Assembly (NCBI GenBank): GCA_029851415.1
Contig: CM056743.1
Span: 28,222,405 to 28,286,404, forward strand
Reading direction: 5' to 3'
Source: Eretmocerus hayati
Taxonomy: Eukaryota > Arthropoda > Insecta > Hymenoptera > Aphelinidae
DNA: 64,000 bases
Shown: positions 1 through 12,000 of the stretch, one piece after another
How the letters are laid out: every line of letters starts with the position of its first letter
Numbering within the stretch: position 1 is the first letter of the stretch
Made by a program: the position numbers and the translations under genes
Notes under the pieces: model-generated
Databases searched by the model: none
Told to the model about the DNA's origin: nothing
The model's input: only the letters and a program-made list of their open reading frames with translations

Positions 1-690
1 AATCCATTGAACAAATCGACTAAATTTCTGCAGCTGAGATGAGTTGGAGCAATAATGACGATCCAAAAATTTTTTTGTTCTTTATCAAGTAAGCGTTTAT
101 GAATTTTGTGAAGAAATAGGTATGCAAGAATTCATCATCGGGACTAAAGAGCTCTCAAAATTCAATATTTAAGAAAACAATCGATACTTCTACCTTCCCC
201 CGATTCGTACCTTTTCGTGGTTCTAATTTTTCAGAAAGCCTGCAAATTTTCAGAACCCAAACATTTTGGAGAGCGATGAATTTGGAATGGAAATTACGGG
301 AAATCAAAATTCCAAGAAATCGTCTGAGCAATCGAAAGCTGTTTAATAATCATTATGGGTCAACATGCATACAATGGAAATAATATTGGAAATGCCATAG
401 ATGGTTGTAAGATAATTGCAGTGCATCCCCATTCGCCATTGCAGCGGCGCGCAGCGATGCCTCGATAACCTGCATCTATACCCTCCCTAACCTGCATCCC
501 ACTGCATCCTATTTACCAGTTGTTACCAGTTTACCTGCAGCCACCCCGCATTAATTAATCATTAGTTGCAATTAGTTGCAATTTGCAGTTCACGTATCTG
601 CTGTGTATTCTGCAATTTCGTGTGAAACGTGTACGCCTCTATCAGTTATCGTGAGTTATCGTGGTCGTTTATTGTTCTGACATGGATGGT
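1..690. other. intergenic, no gene recognised
   Basis: No convincing reading frame or known element was seen. The stretch around 420-545 is richer in C and repeats the word TGCATCC/CTGCAT several times, but it does not form a regular array. Confidence 0.5.
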
Positions 691-1201
691 AAAAATGGAT
701 TACTTGATATTCTGGTCACCTAATCGGATCAGGTGCCTGGATCACCTGGATCACCTGAGTGTATGGCCCATCAGATCAGGTGATCCAATCATCTGTGGCG
801 GGCTTTGACTCCGGCAATCTTTCAGCACGCTATTTTGTGACAGGTTAGGGATTTTTTAAATGAGTTTCTGAATATTCATACGCGTAAAGCAGTTATGAAA
901 AGATAATTTGGCTTCGAAATTCTTCACGGCAAGTGATATATTGTGTGTACGAAATTAATATTCCTCGTGGATGGTACATCCACAATACTCACAAACTTCT
1001 CCGCAACAACTGCTCTACCGCGTATGAATAAGTATTCAGAAACTCATTTAAAAAATCCCTAACCTGTCACAAAATAGCGTGTCGAAAGATTGCACCAGTT
1101 AAGCCCGCCACAGACAATCGAATCACCTGATCTGATGGGCCATACAGTGAGGTAATCCAGGTGATCCAGGCACCAGGTGACCAGATCAGGTAATCCTTTT
1201 T
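691..1201. mobile_element. inverted-repeat (foldback/MITE-like) element
   Basis: The sequence from about 691 to 899 reappears in reverse complement from about 1003 to 1201, with scattered mismatches, around a loop of roughly 100 bases. Both ends carry GGATTAC followed by runs of the words GGTCACC, GGATCACCTGG and GATCAGGTGAT. No transposase is encoded and no clear target duplication was found, so the exact ends are approximate. It lies just upstream of ANK-1. Confidence 0.75.
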
Positions 1202-1375
1202 TCGCGCGATCATATTAGATTGTGATGTATTTGCTTAGATGTTGATATCCACAAAATTAGTATTCATCAGCTCAGGTGTCTATTATTGTGGGCAGAGTGG
1301 AACTAATATTGTTTGATATACTTCTGGCTATAATATAGAATTATCATTCGAATTATTATTGTCCATAGGTCGAAG

Positions 1376-2917
1376 ATGTCATCAACGAAGAGAAAACGAA
1401 CGTGTCTCGGCGAGGATCGTGGATTCAACTCGTTTAAAAGTGAGCAGCTACTTATTACGATACAGAATGCCGCAAAGAAAAGCACTGTGTTGCTGAGGCC
1501 GAGGCCCGTTTCCAAGTTCGATGATAATTTTACCGTGCAACGTTTGTTGAAAAGCGGAGCCGATCCTAATATACTAGATAATGATGGAAAGACGTGTTTA
1601 CACTACGTTGCGAAGTACAACTTCAGTGCCAGTGATGAAATCGTGGAATTGTTGCTGTCTGCCGGTGCATCAGCTGATATCGTCGACAACAAAGGGAATA
1701 CACCATTGCTGCTCGCCGCAAGCTCGGAACACGAGAATACGAGAGTTTTTGAAAAGTTGATAAAAGCTCGCGTTGATGTCAATAGAAATGACTTTCGAGG
1801 ATGCACAAGCTTGCAATACGCAGTTCAACTCGGGAAAACATCGTTTGTTCGATGTCTGCTTGCTGCTGGAGCTTCTTTACCTGATCCTGACGAGAACTGT
1901 GGATATGGATTTGAAAATCTAGTGAAATATGGTAGAGTGGATGAAGCTCGCCTCTACCTTGAGTATGGACTTGATCTTAGCAGGTATAATCCGCAAAATT
2001 CGCACGACTTCTCCCCTTTGCACGCTGCCATAGGCTCGGCAAAAGGTCATTATTATGATAAGAGCGATATGTTATCTCTTTTATTAAAATACAATAACGG
2101 CATTCTTGATCTTGAACATGAGAACGAGAGTGGAAAGTCACCACTTAGTTTCGCTGCGTGGTGCATGTCTCCAAAGTCTGTAGAATTATTGATAAGTGTA
2201 GGTGCCGATATCGAGCATGCCGATGCAAATGATCGCACTCCCCTGGAAGTGGTAGCAATAGACTGTCTATGGAAAAGCTACGATTTCAGATCTGATCGCT
2301 GTGAACAATGCATTCGGCTACTAGTGAAAGCTGGTGCTAAACTCCGGCGTGTTCTCAACATGCCATTGCCAGATACATGCCGTCCTCATGTTATTGTCCC
2401 CGTCGATGTTAAGTTGTGCTTTGCAATAGCCAAGCAGATTGTCAAGTATAGGGTCTTATACGAGAGTCAGAAGTCATCAGTCGAAGAGCCAATTGAAAAT
2501 GGATATATGGGTGAATCGAAGAAACTGCGAAGCTACCTTGAAGCCTGCCAAGTTGAGATCTCACTGTTGAAGAGCACACCTCTCAATAGTTCTATAAACT
2601 ATTACGAGATTCTCATCGCAAGCAAAGACTTTTACAAGCGCGTAAGAGATCAACAAGTGTATGAAACATTTGATGAAGCAAACCTCGAGAGTCGGTTCCC
2701 GGTTTATGCAAGGGAATTAAGCAAAAATTTTAAGAGTTTGAAGAAAATGCACGAAATTTGGGAAAGAGCTGTGACTAACTTAGCCCTGCTCTTTAGACTC
2801 AATTCAGTTGTGTATTATTCAATCATCCGAAACATCCTGGATCTTTTTGATAAAAATGATGTACTTTCTACAGCTAGGCTCCACACTAACTCAAAGAAAG
2901 ATTTGGTATTTCCCTGA
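1376..2917 (+). CDS. ankyrin-repeat protein with PRANC-like C-terminus (ANK-1, internally deleted paralogue)
   Basis: This is an uninterrupted 513-residue frame. Residues about 50-340 hold degenerate ankyrin repeats, seen as repeated GADPN, GASADIVDNKGNTPLLLAA and GADIEHADANDRTPLEVV type blocks. The last 90 or so residues (FPVY near residue 440, then an amphipathic end with IIRNILDLFDKNDVL) resemble the F-box-like PRANC domain. Such proteins are thought to present targets to SCF ubiquitin ligases, but no partner is visible here. Against ANK-2 and ANK-3 it lacks about 190 residues and the intron: the PDPD block (near 1890) runs straight into the YGF block that lies in exon 2 of the paralogues. 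The start ATG matches the MSST start of ANK-2. The frame is open, so it may be functional, or a young pseudogene. The PRANC assignment rests on pattern, not a profile search. Confidence 0.8.
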   Translation: MSSTKRKRTCLGEDRGFNSFKSEQLLITIQNAAKKSTVLLRPRPVSKFDDNFTVQRLLKSGADPNILDNDGKTCLHYVAKYNFSASDEIVELLLSAGASADIVDNKGNTPLLLAASSEHENTRVFEKLIKARVDVNRNDFRGCTSLQYAVQLGKTSFVRCLLAAGASLPDPDENCGYGFENLVKYGRVDEARLYLEYGLDLSRYNPQNSHDFSPLHAAIGSAKGHYYDKSDMLSLLLKYNNGILDLEHENESGKSPLSFAAWCMSPKSVELLISVGADIEHADANDRTPLEVVAIDCLWKSYDFRSDRCEQCIRLLVKAGAKLRRVLNMPLPDTCRPHVIVPVDVKLCFAIAKQIVKYRVLYESQKSSVEEPIENGYMGESKKLRSYLEACQVEISLLKSTPLNSSINYYEILIASKDFYKRVRDQQVYETFDEANLESRFPVYARELSKNFKSLKKMHEIWERAVTNLALLFRLNSVVYYSIIRNILDLFDKNDVLSTARLHTNSKKDLVFP

Positions 2918-4165
2918 TGGCTGGATGTGTATTGCATTAGCTATGATTGATTTGTATTCGTCTATAGAAGGCTTATACCGAGGTTTATACAGTATCACTC
3001 TTAAAATTTATGTTTGACTATTTCTGAGTCTGACAATGTTGTTGTCTCGTGCACAAGATTTTGAATTGATATTGTAAGCATATCTGACGCAGTCTTCATC
3101 TCTAGTATGCCCTTATTAGTTTTCCAAGGTGTGAGTTTTCTAATACAGTGACAACAGAATACTTCTCATAATATTTTTTTGTTCTTCCCCATGATATGAA
3201 CCACGTTAAACATCTTTAGATTTTGCTCTTTTTCCATACGAGTCAATACAGAAATCAAATATTTTGACTTCTAATCTATCTTTCCATTACGATATCCCCA
3301 CTAGAGTTATTAGTAAAATATTTGTCACGTATAGTATTGAGTAAGGTAATATTGATAGAGGTACCTTTTCGTACATCTTTGAGATCTGCCATGATTTCGT
3401 AAGTGTGTAATATAGAGGAAATTTTGAGTAATAAATTTAGTTTGAACGCTACTGAGAAAATCATTACAAAGCCTTTGTAAGTATGAGATTTTTTGAAAAA
3501 AATGCACTTTCTTCAAAAAATCATGGAACCACTTCTTACAGTCGATTCGAAAGGATCTGGAAGAATTACCGGAAACTTTTTCCTGCAAGCACGATGCTGA
3601 AATAATACGATAAAGCTTGCGTAGCACACATACCGACGTGACGTACGTTACGTAACTCGACGACTTTGTATCGAGCTTCAAATTGAGATGAAATTTAGAG
3701 AATCTGACACCGTATTTGAATGATAGGATCTGTAGATCAAAAATATCCTTCGGACTTTTTGTTGTGATGACATTTTAAAAAGCGTATCACAATTTAAAAG
3801 AAAATTTACTTACTGAAATTGCACGCGTAACCTGGAAATAAACGACGTATGCCACCGTACCTCACAGCAAATTGACAATTAAACTTATATCCGCTCCCGG
3901 AACTACTTGGACATCTTCATTTCAATAGGATACACATAGATATCATCGTTAGACTCATCATATTTGGTCATTAAATATGATCGCGAGGTCAGGACATCAA
4001 ATGCATAAGTTATCTCAGAATCACCCATATATACTTTGCTAACTCACGAAATATCTCTCGTGGAAAAATTGCAATAGCTCGGCTCTGGTTGGTCGAGATT
4101 GAACTTAGATTAGTTTATTCTCAAAATCTTGATAAGCTGAGGCACGTTGGAAAATATTGGAGAAA
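2918..4165. other. 3' flank of ANK-1 with a segment shared by other ANK copies
   Basis: No gene was found. About 3190-3640 is diverged but alignable with 31185-31570, the region downstream of ANK-3. Shared words include AATCTATCTTTCC-like and CGATGCTgAAAtaaTACGATAAA patterns. This shows the family duplicated together with its 3' flank. The rest, to 4165, has no recognised content. Confidence 0.55.
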
Positions 4166-4173
4166 CTATGGCG

Positions 4174-5225
4174 CAGGGCCGCGTTTACGTATACGCACAC
4201 GATCGTGCGTAGGGGCGGCAATATCAAGCATGGGCTAGGGGGCGGCACATTTTCGGGAAAAATCGGAGTTTGGGGAAAAAATTATGGGATCTGTCAGAAA
4301 CACTCTGGTGAGAGAATGAAACTCATGACAAAATGTATAAAAGATTGAAATTTTATTTTACACTGCACTAGATATTTCTATTTACAGCAAAACTTTTCTC
4401 GCTTTTCTCTCTGCGAATTCATCAGCAAGTGACTCATGATCCAGTTGGCACGTCAAATCTGAGTTAATACATAATATGGCAAAATCATTGAGTTTCCGAT
4501 CACTCATCGTGGATCGCAGATAGTTCTTCACCCTTCGAAGAAAAGAAAATGACCTCTCTCCATTGCAATCACTTGTCATTATACACAAGAATATCACAAG
4601 ACTCATGTGAATGTTAGGGTATATTTCTCGAAATTGATTCTGAATAATCAATATGAGCAACTCTTGAGCAGACGGATCCTGAATTTTTTCTGATTTCAAG
4701 TAACTAGCGAGATGCTGACATTCAAGACCAAGATTGTCTACCAAATCATCAGTAAATTTGGCGACAAGAATTTTCCCTTTGCTCAGACTTTGCTCATTGT
4801 CCAGAACTTGGAGTTTTGTTGAAAATCCGGAATTTTCCTCCAAACGAATGTAGCTGTCATTTCGTTGGCGCAAATTTGCTAAAAGTCTACCCCAGATGGC
4901 AAAATGTACTTGGGTACGTAAATGATCTCGACTCATCATTCTCAAAAATTTAGTGTAATTGCTCACGAATTTACTGGGGACTTCTTTTTTATTGTTAATA
5001 CTGAATTGTTATTAACGATCGCCAATGTTCAAATATTAAATTGAATGTCATTATTATGATTGATAAAGTATTGGAGTATTGAATAGTTCAACAACTTATT
5101 AGTTCATAGTTCTTTGTCAGGCCTATTCTTTGTGCAGTCAATAATTCTCCGAGATTTCGAATTCCTTAAGTGGGCGGCACTGCCGTGCCGCCGTAGGGGC
5201 GGCAGCAGTCCGAAATGCGGCCCTG
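4174..5225. mobile_element. hAT-superfamily element with 8-bp target duplication
   Basis: The ends are CAGGGCCGCGTTTACG on the left and, reading inward from the right, CAGGGCCGCATTTCGG. The bases CTATGGCG lie directly outside both ends (4166-4173 and 5226-5233), a perfect 8-bp duplication as expected for hAT transposons. Inside is only the C-terminal part of a transposase, so this 1052-bp copy is non-autonomous. Both ends carry the word GGGGCGGCA in the subterminal region. Confidence 0.9.
4382..4966 (-). pseudogene. hAT transposase C-terminal fragment
   Basis: A 194-residue frame ends in a typical hAT dimerisation block: NIHMSLVIFLCIM, then CNGERSFSFLRRVKNYLRST and LNDFAILCIN. Full hAT transposases are some 500-700 residues with an upstream zinc finger and catalytic DDE residues, and none of that N-terminal part is present inside the element. 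It is therefore a 5'-truncated remnant and cannot catalyse transposition alone. It resembles the hAT group annotated in insects as zinc finger MYM-type protein 1-like. Confidence 0.85.
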
Positions 5226-6113
5226 CTATGGCGAAACGGCTAATAAGGGGAAATGTTGGATACATTTACCTTATGTAAGACTTACGACAATTACGCAGAA
5301 GAATTAAAACAAATGTGTGTATTTTAGCAAGATGTATAGGTCAAAAAACTCATGAGATCCGAGTTTTCTTCTTTGGGGCATGACTTCCGAGTTGAGTTAT
5401 TGAAATCATTCAGAATTTGCACACGCATAAAGCGTTCTGAAAGTGTCACTCACATCAATGCTGGAATTACTTTTGCAAGAAGTGGAAAAGATATTTGAGT
5501 CATTGTTTTCTTAGTTTCTCATCTTTCTTGAGAGCTTTTGAATTGGATTTCATGACATTTATGACTGGATCTAATAGGTTGTTTGTCATACAAAGATCAG
5601 CGCAATTGTGAGATTATCATTAAGATTGTCAGTATTGAGGTTCTGGGTTCCATACTTGTTTGCAGCAGGAAACAGAGATCAGGAATTGGTTTTTCGTTGC
5701 TTTTGATTTTATCAGCATTGATGAATAATCTTAGAATTTCATTCATCATAGCAGGATCTGCATCAGTTATTTCTAATTGAGTTATTCTTCCATTTTTCTT
5801 GCATATCTCTTACAAAAATTGCGGAAAAAACTGCTTCTAATTGAGAGATATCCTTATGAACATTGAATTTTTCATCTTCTACAACAAGGGTGAAATCGAG
5901 ATTTCATAGAATTTTTTGTTTGTAAGAAGACTTTCCCGGAACCTTGCATCTTCCATGCCACCGGGCGCGTCCACGGGTTGCGGATAGTGGAACGGCCAGT
6001 AGTGATAGGGTGTACCCGTACACACTGGCCAGTCGTGAATAACACCTTGGTGGATAGGTGGAATAAGCGACCGCGGACAAAGGAACCGTTAGTTAGTAGA
6101 GGGAGGAAAAACC

Positions 6114-7473
6114 ATGGCTAGCAATGACCAGAGAGGTATTACCCCAGGTGGTCAAAATCCACTCGCTTCGGCGACAGGGCCCCACTCGGATTCTGGGGGG
6201 GGGGGGGGGGCCATCATTGCTTGATGGAAACGTACCGACAGTGGACCCCATGGCTGTCGGATCAATACGAAACGCTACAGGGGAAACAGAACCTACCCCC
6301 CTGGATGGCAACGTCAGTCCAAGGAGCATCTCATCACGGATGGGGGCCATACACATCGACAAAGCGACCGAAGACGACCTGTCGTCTTTAGGAAGCACCG
6401 GCGATGCTATGGACCTCGAAACCGAGATGAAGCTCCTGAACGAGGCTGACAAAGCCAGAAAGGAGGGTATGAGCAACACGAGCAAAGAGGCACTTGACCG
6501 AAAATCGTTATCTAGGAAAAGATATCGGGGAGCGGTCAGGTACCTCGAGAAAATGAGCAAGAAGAATGACGATGAACTTTCCGAAAAGGAAAGGAAATAC
6601 ATCGAAATCAACAAGAAGGCGGTGGCAAGGTTCGAGCAACAAGAAAGCTCGAGGCCACTAGAAACGATCAAGGAGGAGGCTGCAGCAAACGAAGCAGCAA
6701 CCCCCTCCAAGATCAAAAGAAAGAGGCTCCAGAGGTCTAACGCGACGAGACCTCTTCCCTTTCCGATACAGCCCGCTGTCCAAACCCCAACCACGGGGAA
6801 ATCGGCCAAAAGGGTAAGATCGGCGGAGGAAGAGGCTAATGCCGCGAAAAAGGCAAAACCCTCGACCAGCTTTGAGTCGCCGCAAGAATGTCAAATAGCC
6901 ATCATCGATCGATCTGATCCTGACGGCAGAATGACGGCCGAGCGGTAGCTCATGGTAGAGTCGAGGATTCTGGTAGCAATCGCTGAAGGGCCGGAAGATG
7001 GCAGCGACGACGGGGTCGAGTTCGATGGAGCTGGTTGGCAGAAGGGCGTCAAGGTCGTTGACTGCAGCAATAGGAAGTCGCACGACTTTCTGGTGCAAGT
7101 AGTCGGCAACTGCGGCGAACTTTGGCCAGGAGCAAAACTCGAGGTCATACCCAGGTCGGAACTACCCCTGAGGCAGCTCACTTCTTTATGGATCCCTCCT
7201 CCAATCCCAGGAGAAGAGGACACCATACTGAATATCATTGAAAGGCAAAACAAGGGACTCAAGGCTCGAGGCTGGAAAGTTATATCTTCAGCCCCGAGCA
7301 AAAGCGGCAACGGCAAAGACTTCGTCATCGCCGTAGACGCAGAATCACTTGAGAAACTGAAAGAGACATCGGGAAGCATCAAGTTCGGACTAGGAGCGCT
7401 GAAAATGAGACTTCCCAATGTCAAAGATAAGAACAAAGGCACAAACCCAGAGGCTGCAAGTGGTGCAAATTAA
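6114..7473 (+). pseudogene. LINE ORF1 (gag-like nucleic-acid-binding protein), frameshifted
   Basis: The likely start is the ATG at 6114 in good context (ACCATGG). Translation from it runs MASNDQRG into a run of 16 G at 6195-6210 and then stops, while the rest of the protein continues in another frame. A change in the length of the G run therefore broke the start. The main frame runs from before 6211 to 7473 with one TAG at 6946-6948. The N-terminal part is low-complexity and charged. The C-terminal part (about 6960-7430), with GWKVISSAPSKSG and FVIAVDAESLEKL, resembles the DUF4780-type domain common in insect LINE ORF1 proteins. It overlaps the start of ORF2 by about 55 bases. Confidence 0.8.
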
Positions 7474-7657
7474 CCTGCACCACTGCGAAGCAGCCTCGGA
7501 GGACCTGATGCTGCAAATGTCCAAGGAGAGAACAGACATAGCCTTGATCCAAGAACCTTGGCTGAATCAAGCCGAAATCAAGGGTTTAAAGGCAAAAGGA
7601 TATAGCCTGTACTTCTCCCAAACTGCAGGTAAGAAAAGAGCGTGCATAGTAGCAAAG

Positions 7658-9002
7658 CCCTATTGAAAAAAATTATGTCATGTACATGACATAAAAACGT
7701 GATGTCACGTTTTTTCGAAAAACGATATCACGATCTTGGACATTCATGACATAGGTCCATGATCAACTTCATGTCATGGAAACTTGTCATGATCATATGT
7801 CATAGTTTTATGTCACGAATTTTCGTCATGATTTCCCGGATTTTCCGCGCATGTCACGGGACTTTGTCATAATTATTTGTCACGATTTTCTGAATTTTCA
7901 CGTAAAGCGAGGCATGTCATGTGACTTTGTCAAGATTTTTGTCACGTTTTGCCGGATTTTTTACTAAAACGCAACTGAAAGATCCAGTGCATGGACAAAA
8001 AATTTATCAATAACGGTCGACTAAAAAAAAAAGTCATGACATTGTTCCCGTGAAGATGAACTTTGCCGACACCGGGATTTGAACCCACCCGCAGTCGGAT
8101 GTGTCAGATTCTAAGTCCAACACCTTACCGTCGTGGCCAGCGAGGAAGGTTAGGTTACAGTTGGTAAAAGGCTATCTTATGTTGCGGATCGCTATAGCGG
8201 TTAGTATATAGGCCACATATAGGCGTTTTGATGCTCATTCGTTGATATAATAATGACGAGCAGAATATTCTTGTCGCTCGCAGACGAGCGAGCGGACGCT
8301 GTTTACACACTTTGGATTCTTTTCCAGCTTTGCTCAAAAAACTTTGTCAACTGCGTCCGCTCGCTCGTCTGCGAGCGGCAAAAATATTCCGCCCTTCATT
8401 ATTACATCAACGAATGAGCATCAAAACGCCTATATATGGGGCCTATATATACTAACGGCTATAGCGATCCGCATCATAAGAAAGCCTTTTACCTACTCTC
8501 TACTAACCTTCCTCGCTGGCCACGACGGTAAGGTGATGGACTCTGAATCTGACACATCCGACTGCGGGTGGGTTCAAATCCCGGTGTCGGCAAAGTTCAT
8601 CATCACGGGCCCAATGTCATGACTTTTTTTTTTTTTTGGTCGACCGTTATTGATAAATTTTTTGTCCATGCACTGGATCTTTCAGTTGCGTTTTAGTAAA
8701 AAATCCGGCAAAACGTGACAAAAATCTTGACAAAGTCACATGACATGCCTCGCTTTACGTGAAAATTCAGAAAATCGTGACAAATAATTATGACAAAGTC
8801 CCGTGACATGCGCGGAAAATCCGGGAAATCATGACGAAAATTCGTGACATAAATCTATGACATATGATCATGACAAGTTTCCATGACATGAAGTTGATCA
8901 TGGACTTATGTCATGAATGTCCAAGATCGTGATATCGTTTTTCGAAAAAACGTGACATCACGTTTTTATGTCATGTACATGACATAATTTTTTTCAATAG
9001 GG
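7658..9002. mobile_element. 1.35-kb foldback element inserted in the LINE, with a tRNA-like sequence in each arm
   Basis: The ends are CCCTATTGAAAAAAATTATG and its reverse complement. The whole element is one near-perfect palindrome: left arm 7658-8299, loop 8300-8352, right arm 8353-9002. The outer 270 bases of each arm hold at least ten copies of TGTCATG/TGTCACG in both orientations, which looks like a protein-binding array. No transposase is encoded. It interrupts ORF2 between ACIVAK and the downstream endonuclease motifs. No unambiguous target duplication was seen. Confidence 0.88.
8511..8592 (+). other. tRNA-like sequence in foldback right arm (mirrored at 8065-8146)
   Basis: An A-box-like TGGCCACGACGG (8517-8528), an anticodon-arm-like GGACTCTGAATC (8540-8551) similar to tRNA-Gln(CUG), and a B-box GGTTCAAATCC (8571-8581) are correctly ordered and spaced, with a long variable region. 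The acceptor stem does not close well, so it is probably a tRNA-derived internal Pol III promoter, as in a SINE, rather than a working tRNA gene. The same sequence lies in reverse orientation in the left arm (B-box complement 8075-8086, A-box complement 8128-8139). Confidence 0.55.
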
Positions 9003-12000
9003 AGAGTGAACTACAACTCATACTACTCTCCCAACACAGCACAGATGATATGACAGTGACACTATACGAGCAAAGGAACAAGCCAAACTTGATCATTGCA
9101 TCCGTATACATGCCATACGAAGAGAAAACCCCACCTTCAGAAGCACTCCGGAACCTGGCAGCAACAGCCATGGCCAAAGGATGGCGGATGATTATAGGAT
9201 GTGATGCGAACGGGCATCACGTGCAATGGGGAAGCAAGGACATTAACGAAAGAGGTGAGTTAATATTAGAATTCATACTCTCCACCAACCTCACCATTTG
9301 AAACAGAGGGAACGATCCCACATTTGTAAATAGGGTAAGGAAGGAAGTGATTGATCTAACCCTGACCAGCAACCATAATGATATCGCGATAAATGACTGG
9401 AGGGTATCCCCCCAAAATTCCTTCTCGGACCACAGGAGGATCCTATTCTCGGTCAATCGCGACATCCCAACCAGAAAACCATTCCGAAACCCTGAAAAGA
9501 CAGACTGGAGCATTTTTTCAAGGGAAGTGGAAAAAAGGCTGAGATCGTGGACCCAGTGCACGATCTCGAAAAACCCTAACATCACAGAACTGGAAAAATG
9601 CTCCAACCTACTTTTAGCGATGCGCTGAAAAATTCTTTCCTGAAAGCATGCCCTGTTAACCGCGGTCGAAATCCCACCAACCCCTGGTGGAAACCCGAAC
9701 TTCGGAAACTCAGGACGATGACGAGGAAACTATTTGATACGGCGAAGGAAGAAGACACGGAGGAGAGCTGGGCAAAGTATCGAACCAGCTTCAACAAGTA
9801 TAAAGACAACATAAGAACAGCCAAATGGGAATCTTTCCAAAAATTCAGTGAGTCGATACAAGACACCAATGAGGCAGCCAGACTCAGGAAAATACTATCA
9901 AAGGACCCAACGGTCCCAAGAAGTATCCGGAGACAGGACGGCTCATGGACTGAAGATGGACAGGAAACCCTGGACCTACTGATGGGAACACACTTCCCTG
10001 GATGCCTAGAAGAAGAAACCACAATCTCCGAAGAAGGAGAAAAGGACTTCGACGGCAACAAAGTGGAAGCGGTGAAGAAAATCATAACAGAGGAGAAAGT
10101 AGCATGGGCGATCAACTCCTTCAGCCCGTATAAATCAGCAGGGCCAGACGGAGTGATGCCTATAATGCTCCAAAAAACCCTGGGAACCATCATGAGCCTT
10201 TTGATGAAGATCTTCTCAGAAAGCCTCATACTAGGGCACATTCCGAGAAGCTGGAGGGAGGTACGAGTGGCATTCATTCCCAAAGCAGGGAAAGCAAGCC
10301 ACACGACCGCGAAAGACCTGAGGCCGATAAGCCTCTCGTCGTTCCTACTGAAGGCACTAGAGAGACTAGTCGACCTGCACATCAAAGAAACAACAAATAT
10401 AGAACAAGAGTGCACAAATCAACATGCCTACCTGAAAGGCAAGTCGGTGGAAACAGCGCTACACGAAGTAACGAGAACAATTGAAAAATCCCTTGACGAG
10501 AAAGAATACACCCTAGCGGCGTTTCTGGACATATAGGGAGCCTTCAATAACGTCAAAACCGAGTCAATCCACCAGGCTTTGGTGGAAATAAGAGCAGACG
10601 AAATCACCACAACATGGGTGATGGAGATGCTGAAAAGTAGGGTAGTGACGGCCTCCATAGGTGGAAGCTCAACGAGGAAAAGAACAACAAGAGGCACGCC
10701 CCAGGGCGGAGTCATCTCCCCCCTACTATGGCTGATAGTGATCAATAAGATCCTAAAAGCCCTAAGGGACAAGAGGATAAAGATAATAGCATACGCAGAT
10801 GATGTAGTGATACTGATAACGGGGATCGATCTGGGAACCCTCAGTGAAATTATAGAATCTGCCCTAAGAGAAGTCACCAGCTGGACACAAGAGAATGGCC
10901 TTGGAGTTAACCCTTCAAAGACCGAATTAGTGCTATTCACAAGGAGATACAAAATACCGAACTTCAGACTGCCGTCCCTAGGAGGGCGTGAACTCGCCCT
11001 CTCAAAAGAGGCAAAGTACCTAGGAGTAATCCTTGACTCCAAACTTTCCTGGAAAAGGAATGCGGAAGAAAGGATGAAAAAAGGAGTCAATGCACTATAT
11101 ATGTGCAGAAAACTATTTGGGAAGAAATGGGGTCTACAACCGAGAATGATACACTGGATGTATAGATCGATTATCAGACCCATAATCACTTATGGAGCTC
11201 TAGTATGGTGGCAAGCACTGGACAGAGACACAAATAAGAAAAGTCTCGAAAAAGTGCAAAGACTCGCTGCACTCGGTACAACGGGAGCAATGAGAAGCGC
11301 ACCACAAGCTGCGCTGGAAGCCATACTGGATTTACAACCGATAGATATGTTCGTGAGGAGTGCCGCCGCCAAAGGAGCCCTCAGACTGAGGGACTCGGGC
11401 ATATGGAGGCAAATGAACCACGGACACACAACGATACTCAATAGAATAGGCAGGATAGACAAGAAAGTATCAAAGCTTATAATGCAAGGTACAGACTATC
11501 AAAGCCCACAGACACAATTCGGAAGAGAAATGAGGATCAATATCCCTAGCAGGGAAGACTGGAAGAACAGCCCTCTGAACGAAACAGGGGGAATCGCAGT
11601 CTACACTGACGGGGCGAAGTTACAAGGAAACACAGGCGCGGCTATCTACTCAGAGGAACTGCAAATCGCAGAGTCCTACAGACTCAATGATAACTGCAGC
11701 ATCCTCCAAGCGGAAATTCTTGCGATCGAAAAGGCTGCAAGAACAATCCGGATGAAAAACGTCAAAAGAGACGTAGTCATCTACACAGACAGCCAAGCAG
11801 CACTGAAGACCCTGGCATCCAAAACAACAAGATCGAAGGCAGTGATTAGCTGTCGGGAAGCTCTGTCATGGATCCGTGACTGCACAGTCAGCCTCTGCTG
11901 GATCCCCGGACACTCTGGAGTCGAAGGGAACGAAAAAGCAGACAAACTGGCAAAGCAAGGAGCGGAACAGGACAGGATCAAAACGATCAGCCACCCACTC

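Noticed and set aside
6093..6809. Long minus-strand frame opposite LINE ORF1
   Set aside because: It is a shadow of ORF1; composition and serine richness are typical of antisense frames.
8511..8592. A functional tRNA gene
   Set aside because: The acceptor stem does not pair and the variable region is abnormal; it was kept as tRNA-like only.
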